From Adineta vaga (taxonomy: Eukaryota > Rotifera): a stretch of DNA of 64,000 nucleotides. Location: assembly GCA_021613535.1 (NCBI GenBank), contig CP075494.1:10850001-10914000 (forward strand), written 5' to 3'. Positions 38,801 through 53,200 of this stretch are shown here, in pieces. The translations under genes were made by a program, and so were the position numbers. The notes below the pieces were generated by a model. It saw only the letters and a program-made list of their open reading frames with translations, had not been told where the DNA came from and did no database searches. The number at the start of each line of letters is the position of its first letter. Within the stretch, counting starts at the first letter, position 1.

Positions 38801-39456
38801 ATGAGCATCAGTTTTTGGACTTTATAAATTATATAGTATCAATTCCAGATTCTTTTTTTGTTGTTGAAAATATCATATATTTCTCTCTCACTTCATTTTT
38901 CGACACTCCATGTCAATTAAATAGATAGGGTGTGTTTTTAGTAGAGAGAAAACTCTTAAATCTTCTTCTTTTTTTGTGAAGTAACACGCACATATTGTTA
39001 TTTCCCTTTTTTTCTGAGTAAGATTATGAACTGATTCTTTTACAGTGATATATAATGTCTATTGGAATAAGACGACATTGGAAATATTATGAAGAAAAAT
39101 GTCAGTACATTTATCGATATTATATTTATCAAATTTCAAAATAAAACTATTGAATATGAACACGTCTATTTAATTTGATTCTTTACACTCATTTCTAGAT
39201 AACATTTAGCGTCATTCTTGCGAACTATTCTTTACCATTTTATTGTTTTTACAAATGACATAGAAATCATTTATGTGTAGAGAGTTTGTTTTCTATATAC
39301 TTTTAGAAAATTATAAACTGTATATTTATTCGTATTCAAAGAAAAACCCAATATGTTAAATTGTCATTGAATGGATTATTTTAATCTTGCTTTACTAAGT
39401 CTAATGATGACATAATGTCATCGTCATTTTAATCGTCCTTTCTTTAATCAAACTTA
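35833..39456. other. Gene-free 3.6 kb stretch
   Basis: AT-rich with no ORF of length and no family motif that I can see. It lies upstream of the seven-span protein gene and next to the small basic ORF. It is by far the longest gene-free stretch in the window. No repeat array or tRNA is apparent by eye. Confidence 0.5.
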
Positions 39457-41037
39457 ATGAATTCAAATTTATTTCCGGTTTATAAACTATATTTGGATGA
39501 TATTGAAGGAATCTTTCTCAATACTATATCATTTAAATATTTGTTTATTTCTACATTTATTACTATTTTCTTAACAATATCCAGTATTCTTATATTAATC
39601 TATCGATCTAAAACGATCTTTTTCTCATGTCTTATACCATTTATTTATGCGATGATATTTTATGATTTCATTCAATTAATATCCGTCATTTTATTAAGAT
39701 ATAATCTATTGATAATACGAGAAAAATATTTCAGTGAATTTTGTCGATGGCCATATTATTTAAAAGCATCATCTGAAGGTGGTCAATGTTTAACTATAAT
39801 AATTATCTATGCAATACGTTGTCAAAAAGTTCGATATTTTCTAAAACATCATGGTCTCCCACAGTCAAGTCGAGTTCATTCTCGAGTATTAACATTCGTT
39901 TGTTTATTAGTCATTGTTTATATTAATAATTGGATAACACATTTGAAAGTCGAAAAAATTCATTCAGTTACATCAAATGAATCTAATTATGAAATTAATA
40001 TTCAAGAATATCCAATGCCTTTATATGGAATAAATGATATAAAATTAAATGATTATTCACAATTCTATACTGATTTGGAAAAATATGCGAGACATTATAA
40101 AAAATTACGACTAACATCGCAAAAACTAGAAAAAATTATTCATACACAAAAAGATGATTCAATTCATGAGATTATTATTAAATTTCCTTATAATAATTTA
40201 TTTAGCCCACAAAATTCAACATTTCAAAATCAAACACGAAGAAAATTGAAAAAATCTCGTCGAAAATTTCGTAAACCTCAATTGAAAAACAATTCCTATC
40301 GTGTACATCGTTGTACCTATGGACAACGAAATTATTTCTTAGCAAATATTATCTCATTAATTCATTCCATCTTCTATTTTGTTATGATTAGTTATTATCT
40401 AACAAGAATCTATCGTTATCAAATTCCCTATATGAATATTGAATATCATCGAACTTTATATGAAAAAGCATTTGCTCTTGGACAAAATAAATGTGCTGAA
40501 CGTCATAAACAATTAATGTTATTAACATATTTACGATATTTTCAATATATGATTGTTTATTGTCATACAATATTTATTCTTATTCGTCTTATTTATATAT
40601 GTACATTAATTATACTTTTATGTTTTCTTTCCACACCATTTAAATGGTCAATAATAAGAATGATCTATTATGTTCTATTTTGTTTTGTCTATTATTCAAT
40701 TCCTATTCGTTTGATCTTCTTATTTTTCTATTTATTTTTCAGTTTATTTTCATCGAATATTAATTCGATATTTTATTATATTTTTCGTACAAAACTACAA
40801 TTTTCATGGAAATTTCGACGACCGACTATGCGCTTTCAATTACATCTTGTTCCATATCGTCCAAGTAATGTAGATCTCAACGAACATTCAAAAACTTCCG
40901 TTGCAATAGATTTAACATCATCAGTTTTCGATGAACATTCAACAAGTTATCCCAATGAATCGATTACTGTCTATGAAGATAATAGTAGTAGTCAAAATGT
41001 AATCATTCCAAATCAATTCGAACAAACCCAACTGTGA
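39457..41037 (+). CDS. Intronless orphan seven-span membrane protein, GPCR-like layout
   Basis: One uninterrupted exon encodes 526 residues. Seven hydrophobic segments are visible: about 27-50, 54-79, 110-126, 145-160, 290-318, 365-390 and 398-430. The long polar loop between the fourth and fifth (about 160-290) holds basic RRKLKKSRRKFRK and N-glycosylation-type sequons. A Ser/Asn/Asp-rich tail of about 70 residues follows the last span. The layout suggests a receptor, but the DRY motif and NPxxY motif are not evident, so the GPCR label is only by topology. I do not recognise the family. The ATG at 39457 is the first in the frame. Confidence 0.7.
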   Translation: MNSNLFPVYKLYLDDIEGIFLNTISFKYLFISTFITIFLTISSILILIYRSKTIFFSCLIPFIYAMIFYDFIQLISVILLRYNLLIIREKYFSEFCRWPYYLKASSEGGQCLTIIIIYAIRCQKVRYFLKHHGLPQSSRVHSRVLTFVCLLVIVYINNWITHLKVEKIHSVTSNESNYEINIQEYPMPLYGINDIKLNDYSQFYTDLEKYARHYKKLRLTSQKLEKIIHTQKDDSIHEIIIKFPYNNLFSPQNSTFQNQTRRKLKKSRRKFRKPQLKNNSYRVHRCTYGQRNYFLANIISLIHSIFYFVMISYYLTRIYRYQIPYMNIEYHRTLYEKAFALGQNKCAERHKQLMLLTYLRYFQYMIVYCHTIFILIRLIYICTLIILLCFLSTPFKWSIIRMIYYVLFCFVYYSIPIRLIFLFFYLFFSLFSSNINSIFYYIFRTKLQFSWKFRRPTMRFQLHLVPYRPSNVDLNEHSKTSVAIDLTSSVFDEHSTSYPNESITVYEDNSSSQNVIIPNQFEQTQL

Positions 41038-42342
41038 TTTGATTTTTAATCATTTGCTTTTCTCTTTCGTTTGTGAAATTCTATAAATAAAGTATTTTCT
41101 CATGTCAATGACGAATCTAAAGTAACTCAGCCCATGTTCTCAACATTCAATCTATCATGAATTTTTACTGTCTACTCTTTCTAATTTAATTTATATAGTT
41201 ACCATTGGTTTGAAACGAAAGTATGTCTAAGAAATTTAGTTTAATATCATTCTTGTGCATGAATATGCTCTTCAAACAGATCTTCATTCTTTTGATTGAT
41301 GTATTTTATGATTAAACGACATGATTAAAATAGCATTTAGACTAAAAGAGTGACGTTAGTTGATATAAATGAGAAATGCACTCGCGCTAATTATAGTCAA
41401 AATAAAACAGAGAAAATGAAAAACGGAAATTCTTTTATCTGATATTGATAAAAACTAAGTACTAATGCTTCTCTGTTTCAAAAGCGGCATTAAACCTGAC
41501 GAGAGCATCGATTGTGAGTTCTATTTCATTTAATCATATCGGATACAATTTCGAGAGATGACGACTAACCACTAAATTAGAGTGAGAATATAACGTGTTC
41601 TGTATTGAATCAGAATTACAACACTAGCATAATGACGTCAAAACGACCTGATAAGAACTTAAATAATTAAATATCATAATTTTCATTCCTTGCGTTTTCA
41701 GTTATTTTTAATCGTTTCGTCGTAACATCTAAAATTTTATTTTGTTTTTAAGTCAAAAATTGATGTTGATATTTCAAATGCAGTTTTCAGTATGCGCCGT
41801 TCCAATACGACCGTATGTGGAAAGAAAAGAAAACTATCTACAGCTTCAGTTTACTGAGCTGATACACAGCGATGTTGTTCTCCTTGAATTACCGTATTTC
41901 TTCATGTACGATCAGGGACATATAGGACAATGTTGTTTCGACTGGAACAGATTGATCAGTATTTAATATAATTGTTCGTGGAAACTATCATTTTCATTGA
42001 AGTATCCATATCTTTGATTATCTAAAAAATTAGTGGGAAAATAGTAGGGTATGGATTTGATTAAAGATGTGTTACCCTCAAACACATATATGTATTTTCT
42101 CATGTAATCTTCGAAGTTAATATCAATTTGTAATCACATGTATATATTTACATCAATAACAAAATATTTAATCACTCTTCAAACAATACATTTACAAAAA
42201 TATGAAGACAAAAAAAAATAAATATTCAAGTGTTTAAGTGTTTTTTTTTATTCAAATAGCTTCATGGATGTTAATGAAAATAAAATAGATGTCATTGAAA
42301 TGAAATTATAAGCACAAAATATAAAAGTTGTAAATCATTGTT
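41038..42342. other. Gene-free stretch before CEP104 3' end
   Basis: About 1.3 kb without a supported ORF. It contains the 3' UTRs of the flanking convergent genes. The short ORF at 41742-41966 has no recognisable features and is not supported. Confidence 0.5.
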
Positions 42343-45300
42343 CTATTTAACAGTTGTCGAAACTTTTCGTTGCTTTTTCATGACATTTGCTTGTGATGTG
42401 GGAACAACAATCGATTTTGATTGAGAAGGATTTCGACCTTAAAGAATAGAATTTTATTTTTACAAAATTTTAATTATAACAAAGATTCAGTACTTTTATT
42501 TGGTATTTTGAGACGGCGAGTATTTTTTATACAACCATCTACACCCATTAGATGATCACGCCAATATTTTTCACCTTCACGAACATTCATATGACATAAT
42601 GGACAACGATTTGTATTGGATTTTGCTTCGTAACATTCTTTTAATTTAATATGATTATCAAAATCATTTCCAATTGCTTCAGTACATCGAGGACATTGTT
42701 GATATTTGCCTTTCTTTGCACATTCATGTAATAAATGTTCAATATAAATTGCAATTTCTACTACCTTTAACAATCGAGAAGATTTCAAGTAGAAGAAAAA
42801 CAAAGGTTATAAAAGAATACAAACAAACCTGATTGCATTCTTGACATCGTCGTAACATTGGACAAGTTGCCCAATAATGAGTTTCAAGTCCATTACTAAT
42901 AAAATCTTCGCTCTTCTCACCACAAAATATACATGTACTAAAATATTCAAATACATTCAATAATTCATTATCGATTCGACTCATCATTATAATCTTACTT
43001 TTCAGGAGTAAATTCAGATTCATCGGCAACACTAGCTGTTGGGGTTTTTCCTTCAAATCGTGTTGGTGTTCGAGATTTACTAATTGAACCTTTTGGTTCA
43101 AGCTAAAAATCAACAATCTTGATAAGACAAAAAATGTATGAAAGAAAGACGGATATTTACTGTTTTTAATTGTTCTCGAGCAGTATGCTGTTGTTTTGAT
43201 GTATCACGTTTTGGTATAACATGTGCATCACTTGCTCTTTTTACTCGATCTAATGGAATGTTGACTGGTGTCTAAATAAAATAAAACATTTTTTTTTATA
43301 GATAAAAAATAATTGTTTAAAATAGAAATGAAATACATTTTCAACTTGTGGATCCATTCGATCGAACGCATCGAACATATCACGATATTTTTTCATTCGA
43401 CGCGTTTGATCATTATTAGGTGGTAGATAACGTTTGACAACTGCTCCATGAGTCTAAATAAACAAAAATTGGTATTGAACTAAATTTTTCTTTATTTCTC
43501 ACTTTGTATAAGCTCAGTAATAATTTAATAGCCAATTCTCGTACTTCGCCGGCTAAAAAAATAAACAAAAGTAACATATATATATATTGGTCTTTCAATA
43601 ACATTTCTTACCATTATGTTCCAATGCTTGTGCACAAAATTTGCCAACATTATCGATATTTAAGCCATGATCACCTTTTTGCACATCTAATACTTTCATT
43701 AGTTCTTCAACAAGTTCACATCGACTAATTGCTAATCTTGGTGCACATGTTTTATGAAATGGATAAACGCAATGATGTGGAATGACTTGTAAGGGTTTCA
43801 CTTCTGGATACGTAGCTGCTTCAATAATTGTTTCTTGTGCTCGTAATCTTAATCGAGCATTGGAATCTCCTGTACGTTGTAGAAGAACGGGTAATACACG
43901 TTCTAAACTTGCAACAATATCTGAACGTTGAATGGAATGCCGTCGTACATAATCATTCATAAGTAAATGAAAAAGTTTCAATGATTGAGAGAAAATCGAC
44001 AAAACATCAACACGAAACATTCGTGCTACTACAAAACTACCAGCACGTAAATATGCACGAGCATCTTCTTGATCACCAGAAAATGTATCTAATATTTGAT
44101 AGATTTCTTCTAAAGCTTCTTCACGTTCAACATGATTTCGATGATATAATTTACTAACCTACGAAAGCACAGAGATGAAGTATATTTGAATAGAAAGTTT
44201 TCAGAATCAGTTACCAATTGTTTATCAAAAACAACCATCATTTGATTAGCTTCAATCATCTCTGCTTGATTCAATTCAGCAGTTGCATCATCAACTGGTA
44301 CTGTACTCATGACTCTTGATGATGGCATATCTGTATCATCCATTATTTTCTTTCCGACATCATGATTAGCCATCGATGAACCAGGTAAATGTCCTCCATC
44401 CGAACGAAGACGATTTCGTAGTGTTGGAATAATCTTATCTTCGTAAGGTGTTGCTGGTTTTTGATAGTCGGGTATGGGAGGATCATTTCGATTAATCATT
44501 ACACTTCCTCTTTTTACTGAACTACTAATCGGTGGCAGAGGAGAATTATAGCCACCTATACTGACGGCAATACTTGTTCGCTTGGCTGTACTAAGAATGG
44601 GTGGTAATGGCGATGCTACAGGTTCCTGAACAATTGATTGTGTAGTAAGGGAAACAGTTGATTGAGCGGAACGACGTGGACGAAGTGAATTTTGCGAATG
44701 TCCTAGGAAAAAAGTATTTATAACAGATACGATTCGATTAAAATCAATAATTACCATGATTCTGTTGTCTTACTGGACGTGGCGGCTAGAAATAAAAGTT
44801 TAAAAATTCATGAGTAAATAGTTATAAAGCACACAAATATTCATTTGTTTCTCAAACGTGAATCAAAATAAATAAACTCATGCAAATAAGCTTTGCTGAT
44901 TAACGAAAAATAAATTATGATTATTGTTGCATATGAAAAAGAAAGTGAGTGCATATGATCAATCAATCATGCAAAAAAATGATCAAATTACTACGTTGCA
45001 TATATATACCTCCTCTTCTTCATTATCGTCATCATCATTATTATCGTCATCATTATCATTATCATGTTCGTTTTGTTCATTTTCTTCTTGTTGTAGATTA
45101 TTAGTATTTTCCTGTAAACGTTTCAAAAAGTCTGTTCCTTCACCGTTTTCCTATGAGATAGATTGGATTTTTATTTCGAAATAGGATTCATTTTATGAAA
45201 AAAGAAATAATGAACTTCATTTTCATGTTACTTACAATAACAATATCAAGTAAATTGAGTGCTTGAAGTTGTTTATATGTTTCTGTTCGAACAACATCCA

Positions 45301-46929
45301 TTTTGTCTTTTCTTGCTTGTGCTGTTTCATAATCTTCTCTCTAAAATCGAATAAAATATCTATCAATAACACAACTAAAATTCTAAATTGATTTTCTTTC
45401 AAACAGTCAATATCTAATGAGTAACTGTTTTGTTTTCACACCCCTAGCGACATCAGATAGCAGACAATCCTTCGTCAAAATCTGATTATTCTTTGCTTAA
45501 TTAAAGTTCATTGTATTTTAATTTATTCTAGCGTAACAAGTATTGTGTCATCAATGTTTGTAACATGATAAAGCTATAATAATAGAATCTATATGAGAGT
45601 TTTTTTTAAACCAATCTCATGTTTGAGTAGTGTTATTTTTCTTTGCTTTGTAACCTGAATAAATATTGTTGTAAGGACGATTAGTAGGTTTCAGGCGAAA
45701 GTAAAATTAATGTCTATTTTTAGGTTTGATGACATGTGATCTTTAATTTGATTAATCCGTCTTTCTTTTTTTAAATATTATAATCAGTGAAGATATTTAT
45801 AACAGATATTAATTCTCTATACACATACTTCAATCGCTTGTCGTTTTTCTACTTCATATCGAGCAAGTCGTTCACCAACCTGATTCGAAGAGTATAGAAT
45901 AAATAAAAATTATGTATTTAAAACTAATTGTTCTACTTTGATAAGTTCTTGTATTGCTTGTTTAAATTTTCTAGCTCGATCAAATTTTTCATCTAATTTA
46001 TACAATTAACGTCATAAAAGAATAGAATGAAATCTTACTCCTTACCTTGAACATATTCTTGTTTTTTTCTATCTAAATTTCGAATAATCACAGCTATTTC
46101 TGGATCTTGAAACATAGCAAAAGCCAGATCATCAACAATTGATATTTGTTCCGATCTATTACAATCGTAAACTTAATCAATTGAGCAATTAAAATAACTT
46201 ACCTATTTGCTGCTGAATCAACTTGATTATCAAAATTATTACGAGACTAAAATAAAAGAATTCGCTTTTCTTCTGCATTGTATTCAAATCTTTACGTACT
46301 TTTTCCATATCATCACCGAGTAAATTGATTGCTACAAGACTAACCTGATGAACAAAGTTCTTAAAAATTAAATTTGATTATCAAAAGGTATTTTACGTAC
46401 TTGATTGTGCAGATTGTATCGATTCGAATGATTATTATGTATCACTAATTTTAAAAACCATCCATCAGTATCCATATGAATTGATTTTAATTCGCGAGCC
46501 TTGAAATCAGTTCGTTCATTAGTTGATAATTCAATAAAACTGTAACGAATTTAGTTAAATTGTGTTTAGTTAAGAAAATTGTCTTACCCTAAATTTGTAT
46601 AACGAGCATTTTTATATGTTACTTCTTCGTCTGTTAAACAATCGCCAATATGAAATTCGATTTTTGATGCTAAAATATATTGAATAGGAATACAAAATAA
46701 AACGAAGATGAAAGAAATAATTACCGATTAGATATTGATGAGAAAGTAATTGAAGTCGTTTCAATCGTACATAGTTCTCAAATTGAAAAACAAGTTCTTG
46801 TGGATATGAACATGATCGACTACTTTGCCATCCATTTACAAATGGTTCGTGATGATTTAATTCACTTGCTGGATGTAGTTCATCAGAACTTGTGGAATAC
46901 ACACATTGAAAGGATATTTTTTTTGGCAT
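42343..46929 (-). CDS. CEP104: CEP104, ciliary-tip TOG-domain protein
   Basis: A complete multi-exon orthologue (about 18 exons). The ATG at 46927-46929 opens MPKKISFQCVYSTSSDE and a jelly-roll domain with VNGWQSSRSCSYPQEL, LLSHQYLIASKIEFHIG and NRYNLHNQVSLVAINLLGDD. A coiled-coil region follows, then a low-complexity acidic segment (about 45010-45110), then a TOG domain with VLPVLLQRTGDSNARLRLRA and NIDNVGKFCAQALEHN. The C-terminal zinc region has CIFCGEKSEDF, THYWATCPMLRRCQECNQVV and NRCPLCHMNVREGEKYWRDH. CEP104 sits at cilium tips and at centrioles with CSPP1 and regulates ciliary microtubule elongation; human loss causes Joubert syndrome. One intron (about 45352-45837) is about 480 bases; the rest are 45-65. 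The stop TAG is at 42343-42345. It shares a 280-base divergent promoter with PRKDC. Confidence 0.95.
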
Positions 46930-47209
46930 TATTTTGATTTTCCTAACATAGTCATTAACAAACAAACAGAAGAGAAATTTGTCTATCCTCTCGACATTAA
47001 TCAAATTTAATCAAATCGTTTTGCTTAGTTCTATCCTCTATAGTTTTCTGTCAAGGTAACTATCAAAGAGAAAGAGGTTGTCGACTTTATTCTTATTCGT
47101 TCTTTTCTGTTATTGCACAAGCGACCAATAATAACATATTGTCAAATAAAAGTGGTTTTCTAAGCATAGCATAAATAGAGAATGTTTTTTCGTTAAATGA
47201 GAAAAAATC
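46930..47209. promoter_or_regulatory. Divergent promoter of CEP104 and PRKDC
   Basis: Only 280 bases separate the two start codons, which point away from each other, so this interval must hold both promoters and both 5' UTRs. No specific factor site is claimed. Confidence 0.5.
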
Positions 47210-50200
47210 ATGTCTGAAAATTCATCTGCTTCGAATTTTGATAATTATATTGCTGAATTACATGAGAATGTTGATCGTCTGCGTGAAATCAATGATATTG
47301 ATGGGCAGTCATCAACGATTGTTGGTGATTTAGCACAAGCCTATTCTGAACATCCATCACCAATGCAAACAGGTGATGAATACGATTCGAATAAAAGAAT
47401 ATCTTCATTCACTATCTATGTTTTTTTAAGCTATGTGTCTATCAGCTTTGTTTTGTGGTCAAAAAAATATTCTAACATATCTTCGACGTGCTAGTTCAAA
47501 AGCTGAATTAAAAAAGACTAAAGTAGAAATTCTTCAATTTTTAAAATTCTTTGTTGAAACAGCTGCAACGAAAATTTTACCACATGCAGTTGAATTAAAA
47601 TCTGTTCTACTGACGATTTTCAATGTTGATAATGCATCTGATGTACGAGCATCGATATTTCCAGTTCTATCACAAGTGAGAATACAATAGTGTAATCATC
47701 TATATGTGTATAATAAGATATGATTTAGCTAATGGAATTGAGTGCGGGATCGACAGATATGCAAAGCGAAATTGACAAAATGGCAACGACATTTCTAGAT
47801 CAAATTGGTCTACAAAGTTCGAAAACGACAGCAACGAGTAGATTTATTCTATAATGGAAATGAAATAAATACGTGTCTTCTTTTATCTATTTAGTTAAAG
47901 GATTGTCGTTGGCATTTCTTGGTTTATTATGTAAATATTTTCCGGAACATATGCGAAAATATGCAGATCCACTTTTACTAGGACAATATTTGAAATATTT
48001 ACATGAACAAGTAAAATTTAAGATTTGTGTGACCAATGATTTAGAAATTGACGATTTTCGTACTCATTTAGTTAGTTAAAGATGCTGTCAAATTTGAAAT
48101 GTTAATTGCTGCGGGTGCAATTGAAGGCCTTATAAATTATCTAGTTAACTTTACTCCATCATCTGTATCTAGTAAATATATATATACATTCTAAATGAAA
48201 AGCAGCCAACATGTATTTGATTATAGCGCATCCTTTGCCACCAACATCCGTCGTTCGATATAAAAGCAAAGAAGAAGAAAAACGTTGGAATGAAGAACGA
48301 ATTCGATGTGAATCAGATTTAAAACGTATTTATATATATGGAACACGTGCAATACAAACACAAGATCAAACTAATTTAAATCGTTATGCATTAGTTAAAG
48401 GTACATATGAAGATTGTATTCCTATTTAGCAATAAATATAATTTTTCTCTTCTAGCTGGTCTCGAATTATTTGCTCAACATTCCACTTTATTTACTGAAT
48501 ATCTCTATGAAGATTATCCAGAAATACTTCGTTGTATCCGTGCATGGAATGCTCATGATAATTATGATGTAAAGAAAATAGCACAACGTGCTTATGATAA
48601 TTTTCTACTCGGAGTAGGATATTGATGAAATGATTTCGTTTTTTGCTATCTTTTGTTTTTGATAATTTTAGGTTGCAAATGCTTTGAAAGAAACAAATGT
48701 TAAAACACCAGAAGAACGTCGTCGAGCTGCTCAAGTTTTTCAATATTTTATCAAAGAATTTCGTGATAAAATTGATACACCTGAATTAGAAATTCGAGAT
48801 TTAGCTATGGGAATACGTGGTTATGGTATTTTTGCTAATGTAAGCGTTTTGTTTTTGAACAATCCATTAGAAATTCGTAATCTCGAAATTTACTTCATAG
48901 GCTTGTAAATTGTACGGTACAGAAGAAGATGTGAAATTTATGTTCGTTGGTCTTGTTCAACGTTGTGAACAAATAGCAATGCCCACAGTCACTCTATCTC
49001 AAGCGATGGATATATTTGATGAACGTTTTTACGGTTTACCAAATTTAATCGATGCACTTTCAGCAATCATCGTCGAAATGACTACTGTAAGATTGAGAAT
49101 GAGTACATTTTAATTCAATTTTATCTTGATTGATTAGATTGGTGAAGAATTTCTTGGTCCATTGGAACGTTTGACAGTTATGACAATTGATTATTATCCG
49201 CGTTATCAACCAAAACCACAAGCAACGACATGTTCATCTGTAATTAAAATGATTCTAGCTTTACAAACAAAACCAAGTTCATATAAACCATTTCTTTCAC
49301 GCATCGGTAATTACAAATTGTCTTGAATCTAAGACATCAACTTTCTTCTTTGATCATAGTTACTCAAGCACTGATTCGTTGCTGTTCACATCCATTGAAA
49401 TCCACTGTTGAGCAACAATTGGAAACTTATGAACCTGATCCGTCCGATGATAATGTCAAATCTCTTCTATCAATTGGAAAAACAATTACATATGAAAATT
49501 ATCTTCCATTATGGAAATCAATATTAAGTGTAACAACATTGAAAGTAAATTGAGAAATATTTTGTTCCTATTTTCTTTCTGACTTTCTTTCTTTGAAGGA
49601 ATTTGATACAAGTACATATCCAATCTTTGATCGACAGAATATGTTAGTGTCTTTATATGATGAAATTATTGAATCAATTTTACATATTATTGATCGATTG
49701 GATTTAAGTGTTGAAAAAGAAACAAAAGAGGTAGTGACACAAATATGATTTATTTGTTTTATTGAAATGAAAATTTAGGACGAGAATAGTGATGGAGTAA
49801 CGACAACAGATCCTGTATTTGGTAAACGGCCAGTAAAACCAAAAGATTTTCAAATCTTTTATAATCTCGTCGATTTTTGTCAGTAAGTATGCAATGCATA
49901 GAAATATATAGTACGATCTAATGATTGAAATCAATTAGAGACTTATTACCTGATCAATCGCCACAATTATTTGTCAAATGGATATTTCGATTTTTATACG
50001 ATATTGTCGCTACTTCAACAAAGTTTGTTTCTAATGTATAAATTAACTTTCATCTATCTACTGCATGTTTTCATTTAGATATCCATTAGTCAGTGGAGTC
50101 TATCGATTTGCTACATTTGTTATGAATATTTGTCTAAAACTTGATTATTTCAAAGTAAAACTTTCATAGAATTGAGAGCATTGATCAAATTCAACTTTCG

Positions 50201-53200
50201 AAATATTTTCTTAGTCAAAAATATCGATCACTCGAACCCATGGAGATATGGAAATGATGGAAGTCGATACTACGGATAATGAACAAATTACAGCTGTTTG
50301 TGCACTTGTACGACGATTTGCTCATGAAGTTCTTTCTCGACAGAAACAATATCGTGATGATTTATTGATTTCATGTCTACAATTTATCATTTCCTTACCA
50401 GCAGAATGTATCGATTATGATTTTGCTGATTATGTACCAGCAATTCAAGTAAAACTTCGTGTTTTTTCGTCATAGTCAAACGAATTGAATATCTTGTAAT
50501 ATTTTAGTTAGCGTTACATCTTGGTTTAACTTATTTACCATTAGCTGAACAGACTATTCATAGTCTAGAACGATGGTCACAATCAACATCATTAAATTTA
50601 CCCGATTTTTATAATCAAATATTACCATATCTAGATGATTACCTTCGATTATCTCAAGATCAAGGTGATGACGTCAATGTTCGAGCAGTTGTTTCATCAT
50701 TACAAGAAAAAACTCGATTTAAATCAAGAGGTAAACGCGTTCTACCAACACGAATGCTAAAGAAAACTAAACAGATTAAACATGTACGTTAAAAACAAGA
50801 AAAGAATTTAATTTATCAATTTTCTTTCTGTTTTCCTGTAGCTTTTTGATGATAGTGATATTCGTCGTGTACAATTTCGTATTTTAACATATCTTGGTTC
50901 ATTAGGCAATCGTATTAATTATCATTTTATTGATGATACAACAAATTATTTAATTAAAGAAGCTGTGGCATGGGATAATGAAAATCATATTACATTTAAT
51001 GTTCCATTCGATGATTTAAAACCAACCATTCATCTTGGTAAGGAAATCATCTTTTTAATCTTTACTTTTTTGTTCAAAATCAATGAATTTCATTTAGATA
51101 TTTTTCTCCCTCGAATTGTCGATTTAGCATTGCATAGTTCTGATCGTCAAACAAAGATTACTGCCTGTGAATTACTTCAATCAATAATGCTTTATATGAT
51201 TGGAAAAAGTGCCACAAATCGAAGTACTGCTGCAGTATGTATTCTCATATCTAAGTAGATTTTCTATTATTGTTGTTTTCAATGTAATTCTAGGCTACAT
51301 ATGAAAAATTTTATGAACATGTATTTCCTGCTGTTCTTGAATTATCCTGTGATTCTGATACAGTAATATCATTTGAGTGGATATTTTCTTTTGAAGATTG
51401 TCTTCATCTAATTTTTAGTTTACTAAAACTTTATTCACAACTTTTATGATTCAAATGATTCATTGGTTTACGAAAAACCATAATTATGAAAATCCAGAAA
51501 CGATGTCAATGCTTGATACATTTATAGTATGTAAAACTTTGTCAAAATTTTAATAAATCAAAAGATTATGTTTGATTAAAATAGAATGGAATGATCGCGG
51601 GACGTAATGCATCAATTCGGGATTTTAGTGGTATTTGTTTGAAAGAATTTCTACAATGGACAGTGAAACATGCTGGTGGATATGATAAATCTGCATATTT
51701 GAAAAATGCTACATCAATTCTCAAACGTATTCTAAGTTTTGCTTTACATCCGAATAGTTTCAAGCGACTTGGATCAACATTAGCATGGAATTCAATCTAT
51801 ACACTTTATCGGTATGAAATATCAGCAAATCATCGTGAAGATAAAAAACATCTTTTTTTTCTCTTCTAGAGAATCGGAAACATTAGTTGATGTGTATACT
51901 CTTCAATTACTTTATGTTTTCGTGGAAAGTTTAGCTATTGCTCAAGGAGATGATCCATCACTTGGTAATTTCAATTCTGATGTTAAATCATACGTTAAAT
52001 ATAAATTTATGTTAGGTACACAACAACAAGCAATAGGTGCTCTCTCTCATATAGAACGAATAATCAAAGAAAAATCACAATTATTCATCAAAGAAACACC
52101 GAAACGACATCGTCCACCGTATGTTATTTATTGGTCGATTTTAAATTAGTTTGTCATCGTCATTATATTTCTTACTAGATCTTGGACTGAAGCAACACTT
52201 GATGTTACTATTCGATGGTTACTTCGACAATGTGGACGAATTGAAACAGAATCAAGAAGAAAATGTATTGAACTTGTTTGTACATTTATTCCACTTCTAC
52301 CTGGTAAGATTTCATCTAATTGTTATAGAGAAAGAATCTGTGTTTCTATTTGAAATCAAACAGGAATTCGATCTATTCGAGAATATTTTGACTTGAAAGT
52401 CAAAACAGATGGTAACATCTATTTTATAGAAAGGTAAAGTACATTGATGAAATAAATTTGTTGTATCAATTCATATGGTTTTTTTTCCATAGATTTGAAG
52501 GAACAACTGGTACAGAGAAGAAAACAAGATTCAAAGCAAGTTTAGCAAATTCAGCATGTTTAAATGATATGAGTGAACAATTTTCACTTCCAATCGTTTA
52601 TCAATGGCTTGATACAGTTATCGCTTCATTAGATTGTTATACATGGGTATTTTCACAAGGATTTCTTAATCCATCACTTTTCCAAAGTAAATTGAATTAG
52701 TACAGAATCTCAAATAAATCATATTATTTTCTTATTTTAGATGACAATCAACGAAGTCGTTTGATAGAATCGTTAACTTATTTTATCTCGAAAATCTCGA
52801 TGTGTACTTTACATGATATTATTACATATTTTCCATCATCTAATCAATCATATGTATTTACACCAAGTGACGTTCATCAATTTGATACGTAAGAGTGACA
52901 TCAATTTATTTATTCTTCCTTGAATAGTATTTATATCTTTATAGTGCAAAATGTACAGTAATCGTTCGTTTACTTAATTTTATTACGGCATTATGGACAA
53001 AATATCCACAAGATACAAAACGTGCAATTGATAGTTCATTTTATAGTCAAGATTTAACAAAATTAATATTAACTTGTGTATTCAATCCAACACAATTAGG
53101 ATTCGATATCAATAATGAGGAAATCAATCGGAAATTACCTGAACGAGTTGGTGTTTTTCTTCTTATTGAAATTATTCAAAGAATATCGAATTTATTTGTT

